From contig CAYTZD010000058.1 of the NCBI GenBank assembly GCA_964442345.1, positions 1 to 7,561 of the forward strand: a stretch of 7,561 nt of DNA. The letters are read 5' to 3'. The notes under the pieces were generated by a model. It did not search any database. It had not been told where the DNA came from and saw nothing but the letters and a program-made list of their open reading frames with translations. The stretch comes from Hippea sp964442345 (GTDB lineage Bacteria; Campylobacterota_A; Desulfurellia; Desulfurellales; Hippeaceae). Shown piece after piece: positions 1-6,693 of this stretch (position 1 is the first letter of the stretch; each line of letters starts with the position of its first letter). The position numbers were made by a program, and so were the translations under genes.

Positions 1-41
1 GGGTGGACAATCTTGTTGGATTAAGCAAAGTATAAATATAA

Positions 42-70
42 CTTAGAAGTGCTAAGCGTGTTTTTTCTTT
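42..70. terminator. Candidate weak, possibly bidirectional terminator
   Basis: CTTAG (42-46) and CTAAG (52-56) form a 5-bp inverted repeat with a 5-base loop. It overlaps the stop codon of the PAP2 gene. On the plus strand it is followed by CGTG and a T-rich run (60-70). On the minus strand it is followed by a looser T/A-rich stretch ending near 27. The stem is short and has only two G-C pairs, and the T-run also encodes the Lys-rich C-terminus of the PAP2 protein, so chance is a real alternative. If genuine, it would separate this operon from a convergent plus-strand gene. Confidence 0.25.
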
Positions 71-909
71 GGAAAGAATATGGCTTTTGAGAAGTAATAG
101 ACCAAAAACGCTACGATTATGCCAGCTATCACATCGGTTAAATAGTGATATCTAAGAACAACTGTTGCAAGTATAAGCGAAAGAACAATAGGCAAGAGAA
201 TTAAAGCTATTTTTCTATTCTCATTCCAAAACAGCATAACGACAAGCAAGGAGATTTCTGTGTGTCCGCTTGGGAAACAGTCCTGTTTTATGTGTTCAAG
301 TGAGTTTAGAAGTGGATGGACAAAATTGAATATAGCACCACCATGCAGCGGCATATTTTCAAGATAAGCAAGGCTGTATCGTGGTCCTATGGCAGGCAAG
401 ATTATGTATCCAAGATAAGAGATATAATAACCTAAAGATAGAGCAAAAAGCGTAAAGCTGAGCTTCTTAATCTCTTTTTTCTTATAAAGGTAGTATATGA
501 TAAAAAACGGCAGAAGGTAGTAGGCAAGATATGAGATTTGAAGATAATCAACGACACCTTTTATGTTGAGAAAATTAAACAGTTTGGCTGCATCTGTGCC
601 AAGAATAAATCTATCCATGTGAATTAAAATATAATCCTTATTCTTTGGATTGATAAACGGCACGATAAAGCCTAACGATTCAAATACAAAGCCTATGAAA
701 AAATAGGGATAAAAATAACGCATAAGCCTAAAGAAACGATTTACATTCTCGTTGTGAATCAAAAACAGCGTTGCAGCTATGATTGCAGCATACATAAATA
801 AAATCGGCAGCGGATTTGGAATTTTAGAGTAGTTTAGCGCGACTATAAAAAACATAAACAGGTAAAACCCTATGTTCACATAATCAAACAGGCGAATGTT
901 GTTTTTCAT
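52..909 (-). CDS. PAP2/AUR1-like membrane phosphatase or phosphotransferase
   Basis: This is a 285-residue polytopic membrane protein of the PAP2 superfamily. Hydrophobic segments lie near 12-26, 34-51, 65-84, 122-141, 151-172, 218-228/233-252 and 259-278. The catalytic residues are in CFPSGH (211-216, with S214 and H216) and LRYHYLTD (252-259, with R253, H255 and D259). The first classical motif (KxxxxxxRP) is not obvious; GPRY at 175-178 with R177 may stand in. This layout, with an upstream DRFILG (99-104), resembles AUR1/inositol-phosphoceramide-synthase-like PAP2 proteins rather than soluble acid phosphatases. Likely substrates are lipid phosphates or diphosphates (phosphatidate, polyprenyl diphosphate), or it may transfer a head group. 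The start overlaps the lipid kinase stop as ATGA and has no Shine-Dalgarno, implying translational coupling. It is the last minus-strand gene seen, ending with a Lys-rich tail. Confidence 0.85.
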   Translation of the reverse strand: MKNNIRLFDYVNIGFYLFMFFIVALNYSKIPNPLPILFMYAAIIAATLFLIHNENVNRFFRLMRYFYPYFFIGFVFESLGFIVPFINPKNKDYILIHMDRFILGTDAAKLFNFLNIKGVVDYLQISYLAYYLLPFFIIYYLYKKKEIKKLSFTLFALSLGYYISYLGYIILPAIGPRYSLAYLENMPLHGGAIFNFVHPLLNSLEHIKQDCFPSGHTEISLLVVMLFWNENRKIALILLPIVLSLILATVVLRYHYLTDVIAGIIVAFLVYYFSKAIFFPKKKHA

Positions 910-1757
910 GTTATAATTTCAATACTCTCTGCAATAGTTATGACACCTTCGCTTTGAGAAAAGTAATCACCGTCTATCTGAATCTTTGTGCTTTTGATTG
1001 TTATCTCTTTATCTGTGATTACCTTGTGGGCAAAAGGAAGGTTAATATAATTATGAATACCGCTAAACAAAACCGCATTGTAGTAAGGCAGAAGAAGTTT
1101 TCTATTTTTGCATTCGCAGAAGAAAAGTTCAAACTTTGGTTCTCTTAAATCAACACTTTTTGAGATTTTAAATTTTCCCGCATAATGTTTTATCTTTGAG
1201 ACAATAGCCCATAAAACCAAATATTCTTTATCACCTATCTTTAGCTTAAAACATTTGGAATCTTTTTCTAAATAAGCCTTTATGCCGCCTATGACATAGG
1301 CAAGCTTTCCTGAAAACTTTTTCACTGTTAGATCAACATTATATACACTTTCTGCATCAAAGCCAGCACCTACCATTAGTATAAAATATCTTTCGTTAAT
1401 CTTGCCCAGATACGCTTTGATTTTTTTACCTTTTATTATTGCTTCTGTGGCTTTTTCTATGCTTGGTGAACCAAATAATTCAATTGCGAGCACATTTGTC
1501 GTTCCAGCAGGTAAAACAGCCAGCGTTGATTTTTTTAACGGTGCATTTATTATCTCGTTTATTATCCCATCACCGCCAAACCCTGCGATTATATCGTATA
1601 GTCCATCTATTTTTTTTGCTATTGTCGTTCCATCACCAGCCTTTTTTGTTATGAATGTATCGACTTGTTTTCCGTTTTCTTTTAATTTTCTAACAACCCA
1701 CTTGAGTTTTCTCAAAGAGAAGTTATGAGCAGCAGGATTTGCAATAATAGCTATCAT
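906..1757 (-). CDS. Diacylglycerol-kinase-family lipid kinase
   Basis: This is a 283-residue member of the DAGK catalytic / YegS-DgkB family, which transfers phosphate from ATP to lipid hydroxyls such as diacylglycerol; these are soluble, membrane-associated enzymes. The opening strand IIANPAA (4-10) and the nucleotide-loop region GFGGDGIINEI (59-69) are followed by LPAGTTNVLA (82-91), GAGFDAE (130-136) and, in the C-terminal beta-sandwich domain, QIDGDY (260-265). Length and motif order are normal. The odd point is GGDGI: the family consensus is GGDGT, and the codon here is ATA (Ile65). Other ATP-binding and catalytic motifs look intact, so I expect activity. The start forms an ATGA overlap with the MBL gene and has only a GGTGG-like upstream site. 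The end overlaps the PAP2 gene as ATGA. The lipid substrate is inferred, and undecaprenol or another lipid alcohol cannot be excluded. Confidence 0.85.
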   Translation of the reverse strand: MIAIIANPAAHNFSLRKLKWVVRKLKENGKQVDTFITKKAGDGTTIAKKIDGLYDIIAGFGGDGIINEIINAPLKKSTLAVLPAGTTNVLAIELFGSPSIEKATEAIIKGKKIKAYLGKINERYFILMVGAGFDAESVYNVDLTVKKFSGKLAYVIGGIKAYLEKDSKCFKLKIGDKEYLVLWAIVSKIKHYAGKFKISKSVDLREPKFELFFCECKNRKLLLPYYNAVLFSGIHNYINLPFAHKVITDKEITIKSTKIQIDGDYFSQSEGVITIAESIEIIT

Positions 1758-2524
1758 AAGTCAACCACCATACCGTCGTAAGCAGCAACAACATCAACAC
1801 CTGTATCAGCAGAAATCCTTTTTGCCACTTCCCACGGTTTTTCTTTTAAGAAAGAGAGTCCAAAGTGCGTGATTATCAGCTTTTTAGGTTTAAATTTGTC
1901 AACAAACCTGTATACATCTTCTGCGGCAAGATGCTTGAAATTCGTCCTTCTTTTGCAAAAAACTGTATTCATTATAACAATTTTAGATTTATAACAATCT
2001 GCAAGTTCATCAAAGTATGCCGTATCGGGAATAAAAGCAAAGCCGTAAGATTTATAAGAGAAAACAGCGCCGTAGGTTTCTGTTGTGTGTTGGTGTTTGC
2101 ATTTTACTTCGATTCTAACGCCATCAATATCGTATGTCTCAAACTCCTTTTGATTGATTAGCGTATAATTTTTTCTATTGTAAAGCAGAATTACAGGATC
2201 TATATCTGTGGCTTCATGCGGTGCAAACACAACACCACGCTTTTGGTGTCCACCTTCAGTCATCGATTCAATGATTGTGTTTATATCTGCGCTATGGTCT
2301 AAATGTCTGTGGCTTAAGAATATTGCGCTTAACTTGTTGGGATGTAGCTTATGTTTTAGTGCTTCAATTAACGCACCAGGACCTGGATCTATTGCAAACA
2401 GCTTACCGTTTAGCTTAAACCAGATACCACCTGATTTTCTTATCTGATTAAAGACGGTAAATCTGCCGCCGCCTGTGCCTAAGAATATAAGCTGATTGTC
2501 CGATACTGTATTTATCCTTGCCAT
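1754..2524 (-). CDS. Metallo-beta-lactamase-fold hydrolase, RNase Z-like
   Basis: This is a 256-residue MBL-fold protein, probably a dinuclear zinc phosphodiesterase. Visible motifs are an opening strand and turn FLGTGGGRF (14-22), DPGPGAL (46-52), the metal-binding SHRHLDH with H72, H74, D76 and H77, a likely ligand His at 144-146 (KHQH), PDTAYF with bridging D167, a conserved-looking HLAAEDV with H198, and ITHFG with H220. This order follows RNase Z/BN and related single-domain phosphodiesterases. I do not see the inserted Gly/Pro-rich exosite arm that binds tRNA in true RNase Z, so substrate is open: RNA 3' ends, cyclic nucleotides or another phosphodiester. The ATG overlaps mtaB by 13 bases and has no clear Shine-Dalgarno; an AAGGA lies just after the ATG with no usable start behind it. 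Translation may depend on ribosomes finishing mtaB. Its stop overlaps the next start as ATGA. Confidence 0.8.
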   Translation of the reverse strand: MARINTVSDNQLIFLGTGGGRFTVFNQIRKSGGIWFKLNGKLFAIDPGPGALIEALKHKLHPNKLSAIFLSHRHLDHSADINTIIESMTEGGHQKRGVVFAPHEATDIDPVILLYNRKNYTLINQKEFETYDIDGVRIEVKCKHQHTTETYGAVFSYKSYGFAFIPDTAYFDELADCYKSKIVIMNTVFCKRRTNFKHLAAEDVYRFVDKFKPKKLIITHFGLSFLKEKPWEVAKRISADTGVDVVAAYDGMVVDL

Positions 2525-3741
2525 CTTAAATAAGCAAAAGAATCATCGGCCGATTCAATAATGCCCTTTGCAACGCCTTTTTTGTATTTTTCAACCAAAA
2601 CGGGAAAATACCAGCTTGATATAGCTTTAAAAAATAGTTTGTTTTTTCTTCTTATCTTTGTTGATTCAACAATAACTTCACATTCACTTTTTACCTTTGA
2701 AAGCATACTTTCTCTTCTCTTTTTTGCAAAAAGTTCCCTTAGAAGTCTGTTTCTTTCCCTTACTATGGGACCTTTTGGCAGATATCCTTTTATGTTTGCT
2801 GCAGCCGTTGAAGGCCTTTTTGAATAACTAAATACATGTCCAAAGCTTAAAGGCAGTTCTTCTATAAATCTATAGGTTTTCTCAAATTCTTCTTCTGTCT
2901 CATTAAAGAAGCCTACGATTACATCCGTTCCGACAAATATGTCCTTCTTGTGGCAATACTCAACGATTTCTTGATACTGTTTTGTCTTATAATCCCTGCC
3001 CATAAGCCTTAAAATCTTATCGCTTCCAGACTGCAGTGGTATATGAAGATGCTTCGCAAATCTACCAGATGCGATTATATCTATTAATTCTTTATCAACA
3101 TACATCGGTTCGATTGAGCTTATCCTTATCCTAAAATCGCCTGTTAGTGAATCTATCCTTTTTAATAGCTTCTTAAAATCCTTATATGAGCCAATATTTG
3201 TCCCTGTAAGCACTATCTCTGAGAATCTCTCCTTTAAATTGTTTATCTCTTCTATAATTAAGTTTGGGTCTTTGTCTCTTTCTTTTCCTCTTAGTTTTGG
3301 AATTATGCAGTATGTGCAGTGATTGTTGCAGCCTTCTTGAATCTTTATAAACGCCCTGCTTTTTCCCAGATATTGAGTGAGTATCTCATTTAAAGGATAA
3401 TTCTTTGTCTCTTCGGATATATCTGAGATGTTGTTTTTTATAACTTCAACAATCCTTGTTTTGTATGAGTTTCCAACAAGTATAAACTGACTTTTCAGTC
3501 CTTCTTCAAGATAACTATCGCAGCCTGTATATATAACTTTGCCTATTTTTGATAGTTTTTTTGCCAGCATTCTTGATTCTTTTGATGCCTTTGATGTTAC
3601 AGCGCATGAATTTATAATGTAAAAATCGCACTGCTTGTCTATTGAATCTATCTCAAAGCCGCTTTTTGTAAGTTGTTGCATCATCTGCTGTGTCTCGTAT
3701 TGGTTGAGTTTACAACCAAAGGTGGCTAAAGCTACTCTCAT
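2512..3741 (-). CDS. mtaB: tRNA t6A37 methylthiotransferase MtaB
   Basis: MtaB is a radical-SAM enzyme that adds a methylthio group to N6-threonylcarbamoyladenosine at position 37 of ANN-decoding tRNAs. The 409 residues show the methylthiotransferase layout. The N-terminal UPF0004 domain has cluster cysteines C10, C46 (NSCAVT) and C74 (YTGC). The radical-SAM core has CNNHCTYC with C138, C142 and C145. A C-terminal TRAM-like segment runs from about 350 to 409. The signatures GCKLNQYET and FSYSKRPSTAA favour MtaB over MiaB (GCQMN..DS) and RimO. RGKERDKDP follows the second cluster, where 'RG..RS' is more usual; this is a minor variation. AAAAGGA lies 5 bases before the ATG, which overlaps the hisB stop as ATGA. 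The 3' end overlaps the next gene by 13 bases. It would act in the cytoplasm, and nothing around it suggests a special role. Confidence 0.93.
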   Translation of the reverse strand: MRVALATFGCKLNQYETQQMMQQLTKSGFEIDSIDKQCDFYIINSCAVTSKASKESRMLAKKLSKIGKVIYTGCDSYLEEGLKSQFILVGNSYKTRIVEVIKNNISDISEETKNYPLNEILTQYLGKSRAFIKIQEGCNNHCTYCIIPKLRGKERDKDPNLIIEEINNLKERFSEIVLTGTNIGSYKDFKKLLKRIDSLTGDFRIRISSIEPMYVDKELIDIIASGRFAKHLHIPLQSGSDKILRLMGRDYKTKQYQEIVEYCHKKDIFVGTDVIVGFFNETEEEFEKTYRFIEELPLSFGHVFSYSKRPSTAAANIKGYLPKGPIVRERNRLLRELFAKKRRESMLSKVKSECEVIVESTKIRRKNKLFFKAISSWYFPVLVEKYKKGVAKGIIESADDSFAYLRWQG

Positions 3742-4304
3742 AGGGTTCCTTTTGTGGTTGGTGTCTGCTGGACTTCTTTTATTGCCATTGATAAGCTTTT
3801 TGCGACGGATTTAAAGATTGCTTCTGCTATGTGGTGTTTGTTTGTTCCGTATAGCTGCTTGATGTGTAATACCATACCTGCATTGTATGCAAATGCCCTA
3901 AAGAATTCTTCAATTAGCTCTGCATCGAAGTTGCCTATGTTTCCGAAGATTCTGCAGTCGTAATTTAGAAAGAATCTGTTGCAAATATCCATACTTGATA
4001 AGACAAGTGCATCATCCATTGGTATGATGGCATATCCGTAGCGTGCAAAATTCCTATTTTCAAGGGATTTTTTTAAGGCTTGGCCAAGCAGTATGCCAAC
4101 ATCTTCAACCGTATGATGAAAATCCACTTCTAAATCGCCCTTTGCTTCAATGGCTAAATCTATGCCAGAGTGTTTTGCTAAAGCAGAAAGCATGTGGTCA
4201 AAGAACCCAATGCCCGTATTTATATCAAATTCACCTGTTCCATCAATGTCGATTGTTATGTTTATCGCTGTCTCTTTCGTTATTCTTTTTAAATTTAGTT
4301 TCAT
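3738..4304 (-). CDS. hisB: Imidazoleglycerol-phosphate dehydratase (monofunctional HisB)
   Basis: This manganese enzyme dehydrates imidazole-glycerol phosphate to imidazole-acetol phosphate in histidine biosynthesis. The 188 residues cover a complete single-domain IGPD, slightly shorter than many family members. The metal-binding and active-site motifs are present: GIGFFDHML with H37, DFHHTVEDVG (61-70) with H63, H64 and E67, LHIKQLYG with H147, and HHIAEAIFK with H157, H158 and E161. The C-terminal TTKGTL includes the catalytic-loop Lys185. It has no N-terminal histidinol-phosphatase domain, unlike the bifunctional E. coli HisB. GGAG lies 8 bases before the ATG, and both ends form ATGA overlaps, with ispA upstream and mtaB downstream. 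No other his gene is in the window, so it is separated from the rest of the pathway and is presumably co-expressed with the isoprenoid gene. Confidence 0.95.
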   Translation of the reverse strand: MKLNLKRITKETAINITIDIDGTGEFDINTGIGFFDHMLSALAKHSGIDLAIEAKGDLEVDFHHTVEDVGILLGQALKKSLENRNFARYGYAIIPMDDALVLSSMDICNRFFLNYDCRIFGNIGNFDAELIEEFFRAFAYNAGMVLHIKQLYGTNKHHIAEAIFKSVAKSLSMAIKEVQQTPTTKGTL

Positions 4305-5170
4305 CTATCACGCTCCACGATTAGTTTTGCTATATCGATTAATGGTTTGCTGCCATTTAAATCCTTAATCTCATCAATTGCCATATCCTTTAGCTTCTGT
4401 GCAGTTTTATATGAATTTTTAAGTCCATAGACCTTTGGATAGGTCAGGGTGTTATTTATCTCATCAACCTTCTTTTTGCCTAATTTCTTCTCATCGCCAA
4501 CAACATCCAAATAATCGTCTATAATTTGAAAGGCAACACCAGCATAAAGTCCATATTTCTCTATTCTTTTTAATTCTTCTTTATTTGGATTGCCGCAGAT
4601 TGCACCGCTTACGACACTTGCCTGAATAAGCTTTGCCGTCTTGTGCTTGTGTATGAAGTTAACAAGCATCTTTGGTGAATGTTTCTTAAGCCTTTCTCGT
4701 GCCGCTAAAACATCAACAACCTGGCCAACAACCATACCGCCTATGCCTGCATTATTCGATATCCACTTTATTATCTCTATCTTCCTTTTCTCATCTAAAG
4801 GTGATTCTGCAATTACGCTAAATGTGTATGTGTTTAGTCCATCTCCTGCAAGTAAAGCCAGATCTTCGCCAAAAACCTTGTGATTTGCAGGTTTGCCGCG
4901 TCTAAAGTCGTCGTTGTCCATAACAGGCAAATCATCGTGAATTAAAGAGTAAGCATGCATAAGTTCAATTGCTGCAGCGATATGAACTGCCTTTTGAATA
5001 TCTGCATCAAACATCTCAGCAGCTGTTAAAACAAGCATTGCCCTTATTCTCTTGCCGCCACTTTTTGGTGTGTAGAATAGGGCTTCTCTAAAGATGTCGG
5101 GAAATCTCTTCTGTTTGGATAGTTTTTCTATAAAATCGTCAACCATCTCTTTGAAAAGATTAAGCTTCAT
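4301..5170 (-). CDS. ispA: Farnesyl diphosphate synthase / short-chain polyprenyl synthase
   Basis: This cytoplasmic all-trans prenyltransferase condenses isopentenyl diphosphate with allylic diphosphates, normally to C15 farnesyl diphosphate, the primer for undecaprenyl diphosphate and quinone side chains. The 289 residues carry the first Asp-rich motif DDLPVMD (79-85) with the two-residue insertion of bacterial type II FPP synthases, followed by DDFRRGKPANH. The second motif is IIDDYLD with D218, D219 and D222. The substrate-binding GGKRIRAML patch lies at 38-46, and GDGL at 109-112. The residues just before the first motif (HAYSLIHDD) equal those of E. coli IspA, including the aromatic residue five positions upstream that limits chain length, so FPP is favoured over GGPP. 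AAGGA lies 8 bases before the ATG. It overlaps xseB by 11 bases and hisB by an ATGA. xseB-ispA is a classic bacterial pair; dxs, often next, is absent here. Confidence 0.93.
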   Translation of the reverse strand: MKLNLFKEMVDDFIEKLSKQKRFPDIFREALFYTPKSGGKRIRAMLVLTAAEMFDADIQKAVHIAAAIELMHAYSLIHDDLPVMDNDDFRRGKPANHKVFGEDLALLAGDGLNTYTFSVIAESPLDEKRKIEIIKWISNNAGIGGMVVGQVVDVLAARERLKKHSPKMLVNFIHKHKTAKLIQASVVSGAICGNPNKEELKRIEKYGLYAGVAFQIIDDYLDVVGDEKKLGKKKVDEINNTLTYPKVYGLKNSYKTAQKLKDMAIDEIKDLNGSKPLIDIAKLIVERDR

Positions 5171-5381
5171 CTGAGAAATCCTTTGTCTCTAACTGGCCGT
5201 TTTTTATGCCTGTTATAACCTTTATCCTGTTTTCTGCTTCCTGAAGTTTCTTTGAGCAGAAATCAACCAGCTTCATACCTTCTTCGTATAGCTTTATTGC
5301 TTCGTCAAGATTGATATCTTCGCTTTCAAGCTTTTTTGCTATCTCTTCCAATCTCTTTAAGGCTTCTTCAAAGTTTTCCAT
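5160..5381 (-). CDS. xseB: Exodeoxyribonuclease VII small subunit
   Basis: XseB is the small helical subunit that joins several copies per XseA large subunit to form exonuclease VII, which degrades single-stranded DNA to oligonucleotides in repair and recombination. The 73 residues match the family almost throughout: NFEEALKRLEEIAKKLE at the start, DEAIKLYEEGMKLVDFC in the middle, and KLQEAENRIKVI towards the end. They are strongly charged and amphipathic, as expected for a helical hairpin. The ATG at 5381 is chosen because GGAG lies 8 bases upstream and because family members begin just before the FEEAL motif. An in-frame ATG at 5408 would add nine residues (MERPTGVFK), overlap the dehydrogenase, and lack a ribosome binding site. 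The gap after the dehydrogenase stop is a single base, and the 3' end overlaps ispA by 11 bases. No xseA lies in the window. Confidence 0.9.
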   Translation of the reverse strand: MENFEEALKRLEEIAKKLESEDINLDEAIKLYEEGMKLVDFCSKKLQEAENRIKVITGIKNGQLETKDFSDEA

Positions 5382-5382
5382 C

Positions 5383-6681
5383 TTAAAGACTCCAGTAGGT
5401 CTTTCCATTTAGTTTATTTTTATCAACCACACCTTTAATGTCAACAAAAACACCATTTTTGTCAAGATATTCAATAAATTTATCCAGATTGTTTAAAAAT
5501 GCCTCGTGTTTTACTGCAAGTATGACAAGGTCGTATGAATCCTTTAGTGCTTTTTCGCTTTTTAATTCGATAGAGTATTCTTGTTTTACTTCTTTTTCGT
5601 CTGCAAGCGGGTCGAACACATCAACATCGACGCCGAATTCTTTAAGTTCTCTATATACATCAACCACCCTGCTGTTTCTTATGTCGGGAACATTCTCTTT
5701 AAATGTTATACCTAAAAGTAAAGCCTTTGCACCAAGAACTGTTTTTCCGTTTTTTATAAGTCTTTTTATGGCTTCTTTTGCTACATATTCGCCCATAGAA
5801 TCGTTTATCCTTCTACCTGCCAAAATCACTTCTGGGTGATAGCCTATCTCTTGGGCTTTGTATGTCAAATAGTAAGGATCAACGCCTATGCAGTGTCCGC
5901 CTACAAGGCCAGGTTCAAAAGCTAAGAAGTTCCACTTTGTTTTTGCAGCTTCAAGCACTGCGTATGTGTTTATACCCATTATGTTGAATATCTTTGAAAG
6001 TTCGTTCATTAAGGCAATGTTTAGGTCTCTTTGTGTATTCTCTATCACCTTGGCTGCTTCTGCTGTCTCTATGGATTCTGCGATAAATATATTGTTGTTA
6101 TTCATTGCACCATAAATCTTTGCCAGGAATTCAGCCGTTTCTCTGTTGCATCCACTTACAACCTTTGTGATTTTATCTGGCGTGTGGATTTTATCGCCTG
6201 GGTTTATTCTTTCTGGTGAATATCCAACAAAAAAGTCTTCACATGCCTTCAAGGATGAGATGTTTTCAAGAATAGGGACGCACTCCTTATTTGTTGCCGT
6301 TGGATAGACGGTTGATTCATAAACCACAACATCGCCCTTTTTTAGGTGTCTTGCAACCGTTTCTGTAGCTGATAGCAGTGGCTTAAGGTTTGGTAGCTTA
6401 TGCTCATCAATTGGTGTTGGAACGGCAACAATAAATAGGTTTGCTTCATCAAGTATGGTTTCATCTGATGAGAATTCTATGTTGTTCTCTAAAAAGTTTA
6501 CACCTTCAAGTTCGCCTGTGGAATCTATGCCTTTTTTTAGTTCTTCAACCCTTTCTTTTTTTATGTCAAATCCTATGCAGTTGAAATGCTTTGAAAGATG
6601 ATAGAGAAGTGGCATACCAACATAACCAAGACCAATAACTGCAATCTTTTTGGTTCTGTTTTTAAACTCTTCAAAGTTCAT
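5383..6681 (-). CDS. Nucleotide-sugar dehydrogenase, UDP-HexNAc 6-dehydrogenase type (TviB/WbpA-like)
   Basis: This cytoplasmic NAD-dependent enzyme oxidises C6 of a UDP-sugar twice to give the uronate. The 432 residues show the three-part UDP-glucose/GDP-mannose dehydrogenase fold. The N-terminal Rossmann motif is GLGYVG (17-22), the central segment contains EAAKVIENTQRD (208-219), and the catalytic Cys264 sits in GGHCIGVDPYYL (261-272). The C-terminal UDP-binding domain carries GITFKENVPDIRNS (324-337). The motifs YESTVYP and GYSPERINPGDK and the GGHCxxVDP active site place it with TviB/WbpA/WecC-type UDP-GlcNAc, GalNAc or ManNAc dehydrogenases rather than UDP-glucose dehydrogenases, which usually read GGSCxPKD. 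The exact substrate is not decidable. ATG start with GGAGGT 4 bases upstream; TAA at 5385-5383. No glycosyltransferase or epimerase gene is adjacent in the window, so the product probably feeds a polysaccharide locus elsewhere. Confidence 0.88.
   Translation of the reverse strand: MNFEEFKNRTKKIAVIGLGYVGMPLLYHLSKHFNCIGFDIKKERVEELKKGIDSTGELEGVNFLENNIEFSSDETILDEANLFIVAVPTPIDEHKLPNLKPLLSATETVARHLKKGDVVVYESTVYPTATNKECVPILENISSLKACEDFFVGYSPERINPGDKIHTPDKITKVVSGCNRETAEFLAKIYGAMNNNNIFIAESIETAEAAKVIENTQRDLNIALMNELSKIFNIMGINTYAVLEAAKTKWNFLAFEPGLVGGHCIGVDPYYLTYKAQEIGYHPEVILAGRRINDSMGEYVAKEAIKRLIKNGKTVLGAKALLLGITFKENVPDIRNSRVVDVYRELKEFGVDVDVFDPLADEKEVKQEYSIELKSEKALKDSYDLVILAVKHEAFLNNLDKFIEYLDKNGVFVDIKGVVDKNKLNGKTYWSL
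5390..5393 (-). promoter_or_regulatory. Ribosome binding site that selects the xseB start
   Basis: GGAG on the minus strand is followed by 8 bases and then ATG at 5381-5379. The longer possible start at 5408 is preceded only by A/T-rich sequence with no purine-rich site. The site therefore favours the shorter, family-typical N-terminus. Confidence 0.55.
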
Positions 6682-6685
6682 TTTG

Positions 6686-6691
6686 ACCTCC
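6686..6691 (-). promoter_or_regulatory. Strong ribosome binding site for the nucleotide-sugar dehydrogenase
   Basis: GGAGGT on the minus strand ends 4 bases before the ATG at 6681-6679. It is the closest match to the full anti-Shine-Dalgarno complement among the junctions, and it lies inside the 12-base gap after the uppP stop. It supports the annotated start and suggests efficient independent initiation. Confidence 0.65.
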
Positions 6692-6693
6692 GC

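Noticed and set aside
954..1728. Open frames on the plus strand opposite the lipid kinase (for example 954-1148, 1402-1728, 1439-1654).
   Set aside because: They are antisense shadows of a clear conserved gene, have low-complexity Phe/Ser/Leu-rich translations, and match no recognisable family.
1972..1997. Direct repeat TTATAACAA at 1972-1980 and 1989-1997, with a TATAAT-like minus-strand element.
   Set aside because: It lies within the coding sequence of the MBL gene, is explained by Tyr-Lys and Ile-Val-Ile-Met codons, and has no well-spaced -35 element.
4287..5170. ispA and hisB proteins both begin MKLNL, suggesting a duplicated start region.
   Set aside because: The codons differ (AAG CTT AAT CTT against AAA CTA AAT TTA), and the proteins diverge immediately after, so this is coincidence in a Lys/Leu-rich genome.
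5438..6219. Plus-strand open frames opposite the nucleotide-sugar dehydrogenase, up to 133 codons long.
   Set aside because: The minus strand encodes a full set of catalytic motifs, and the antisense translations are Ser/Phe-rich without motifs or ribosome binding sites.
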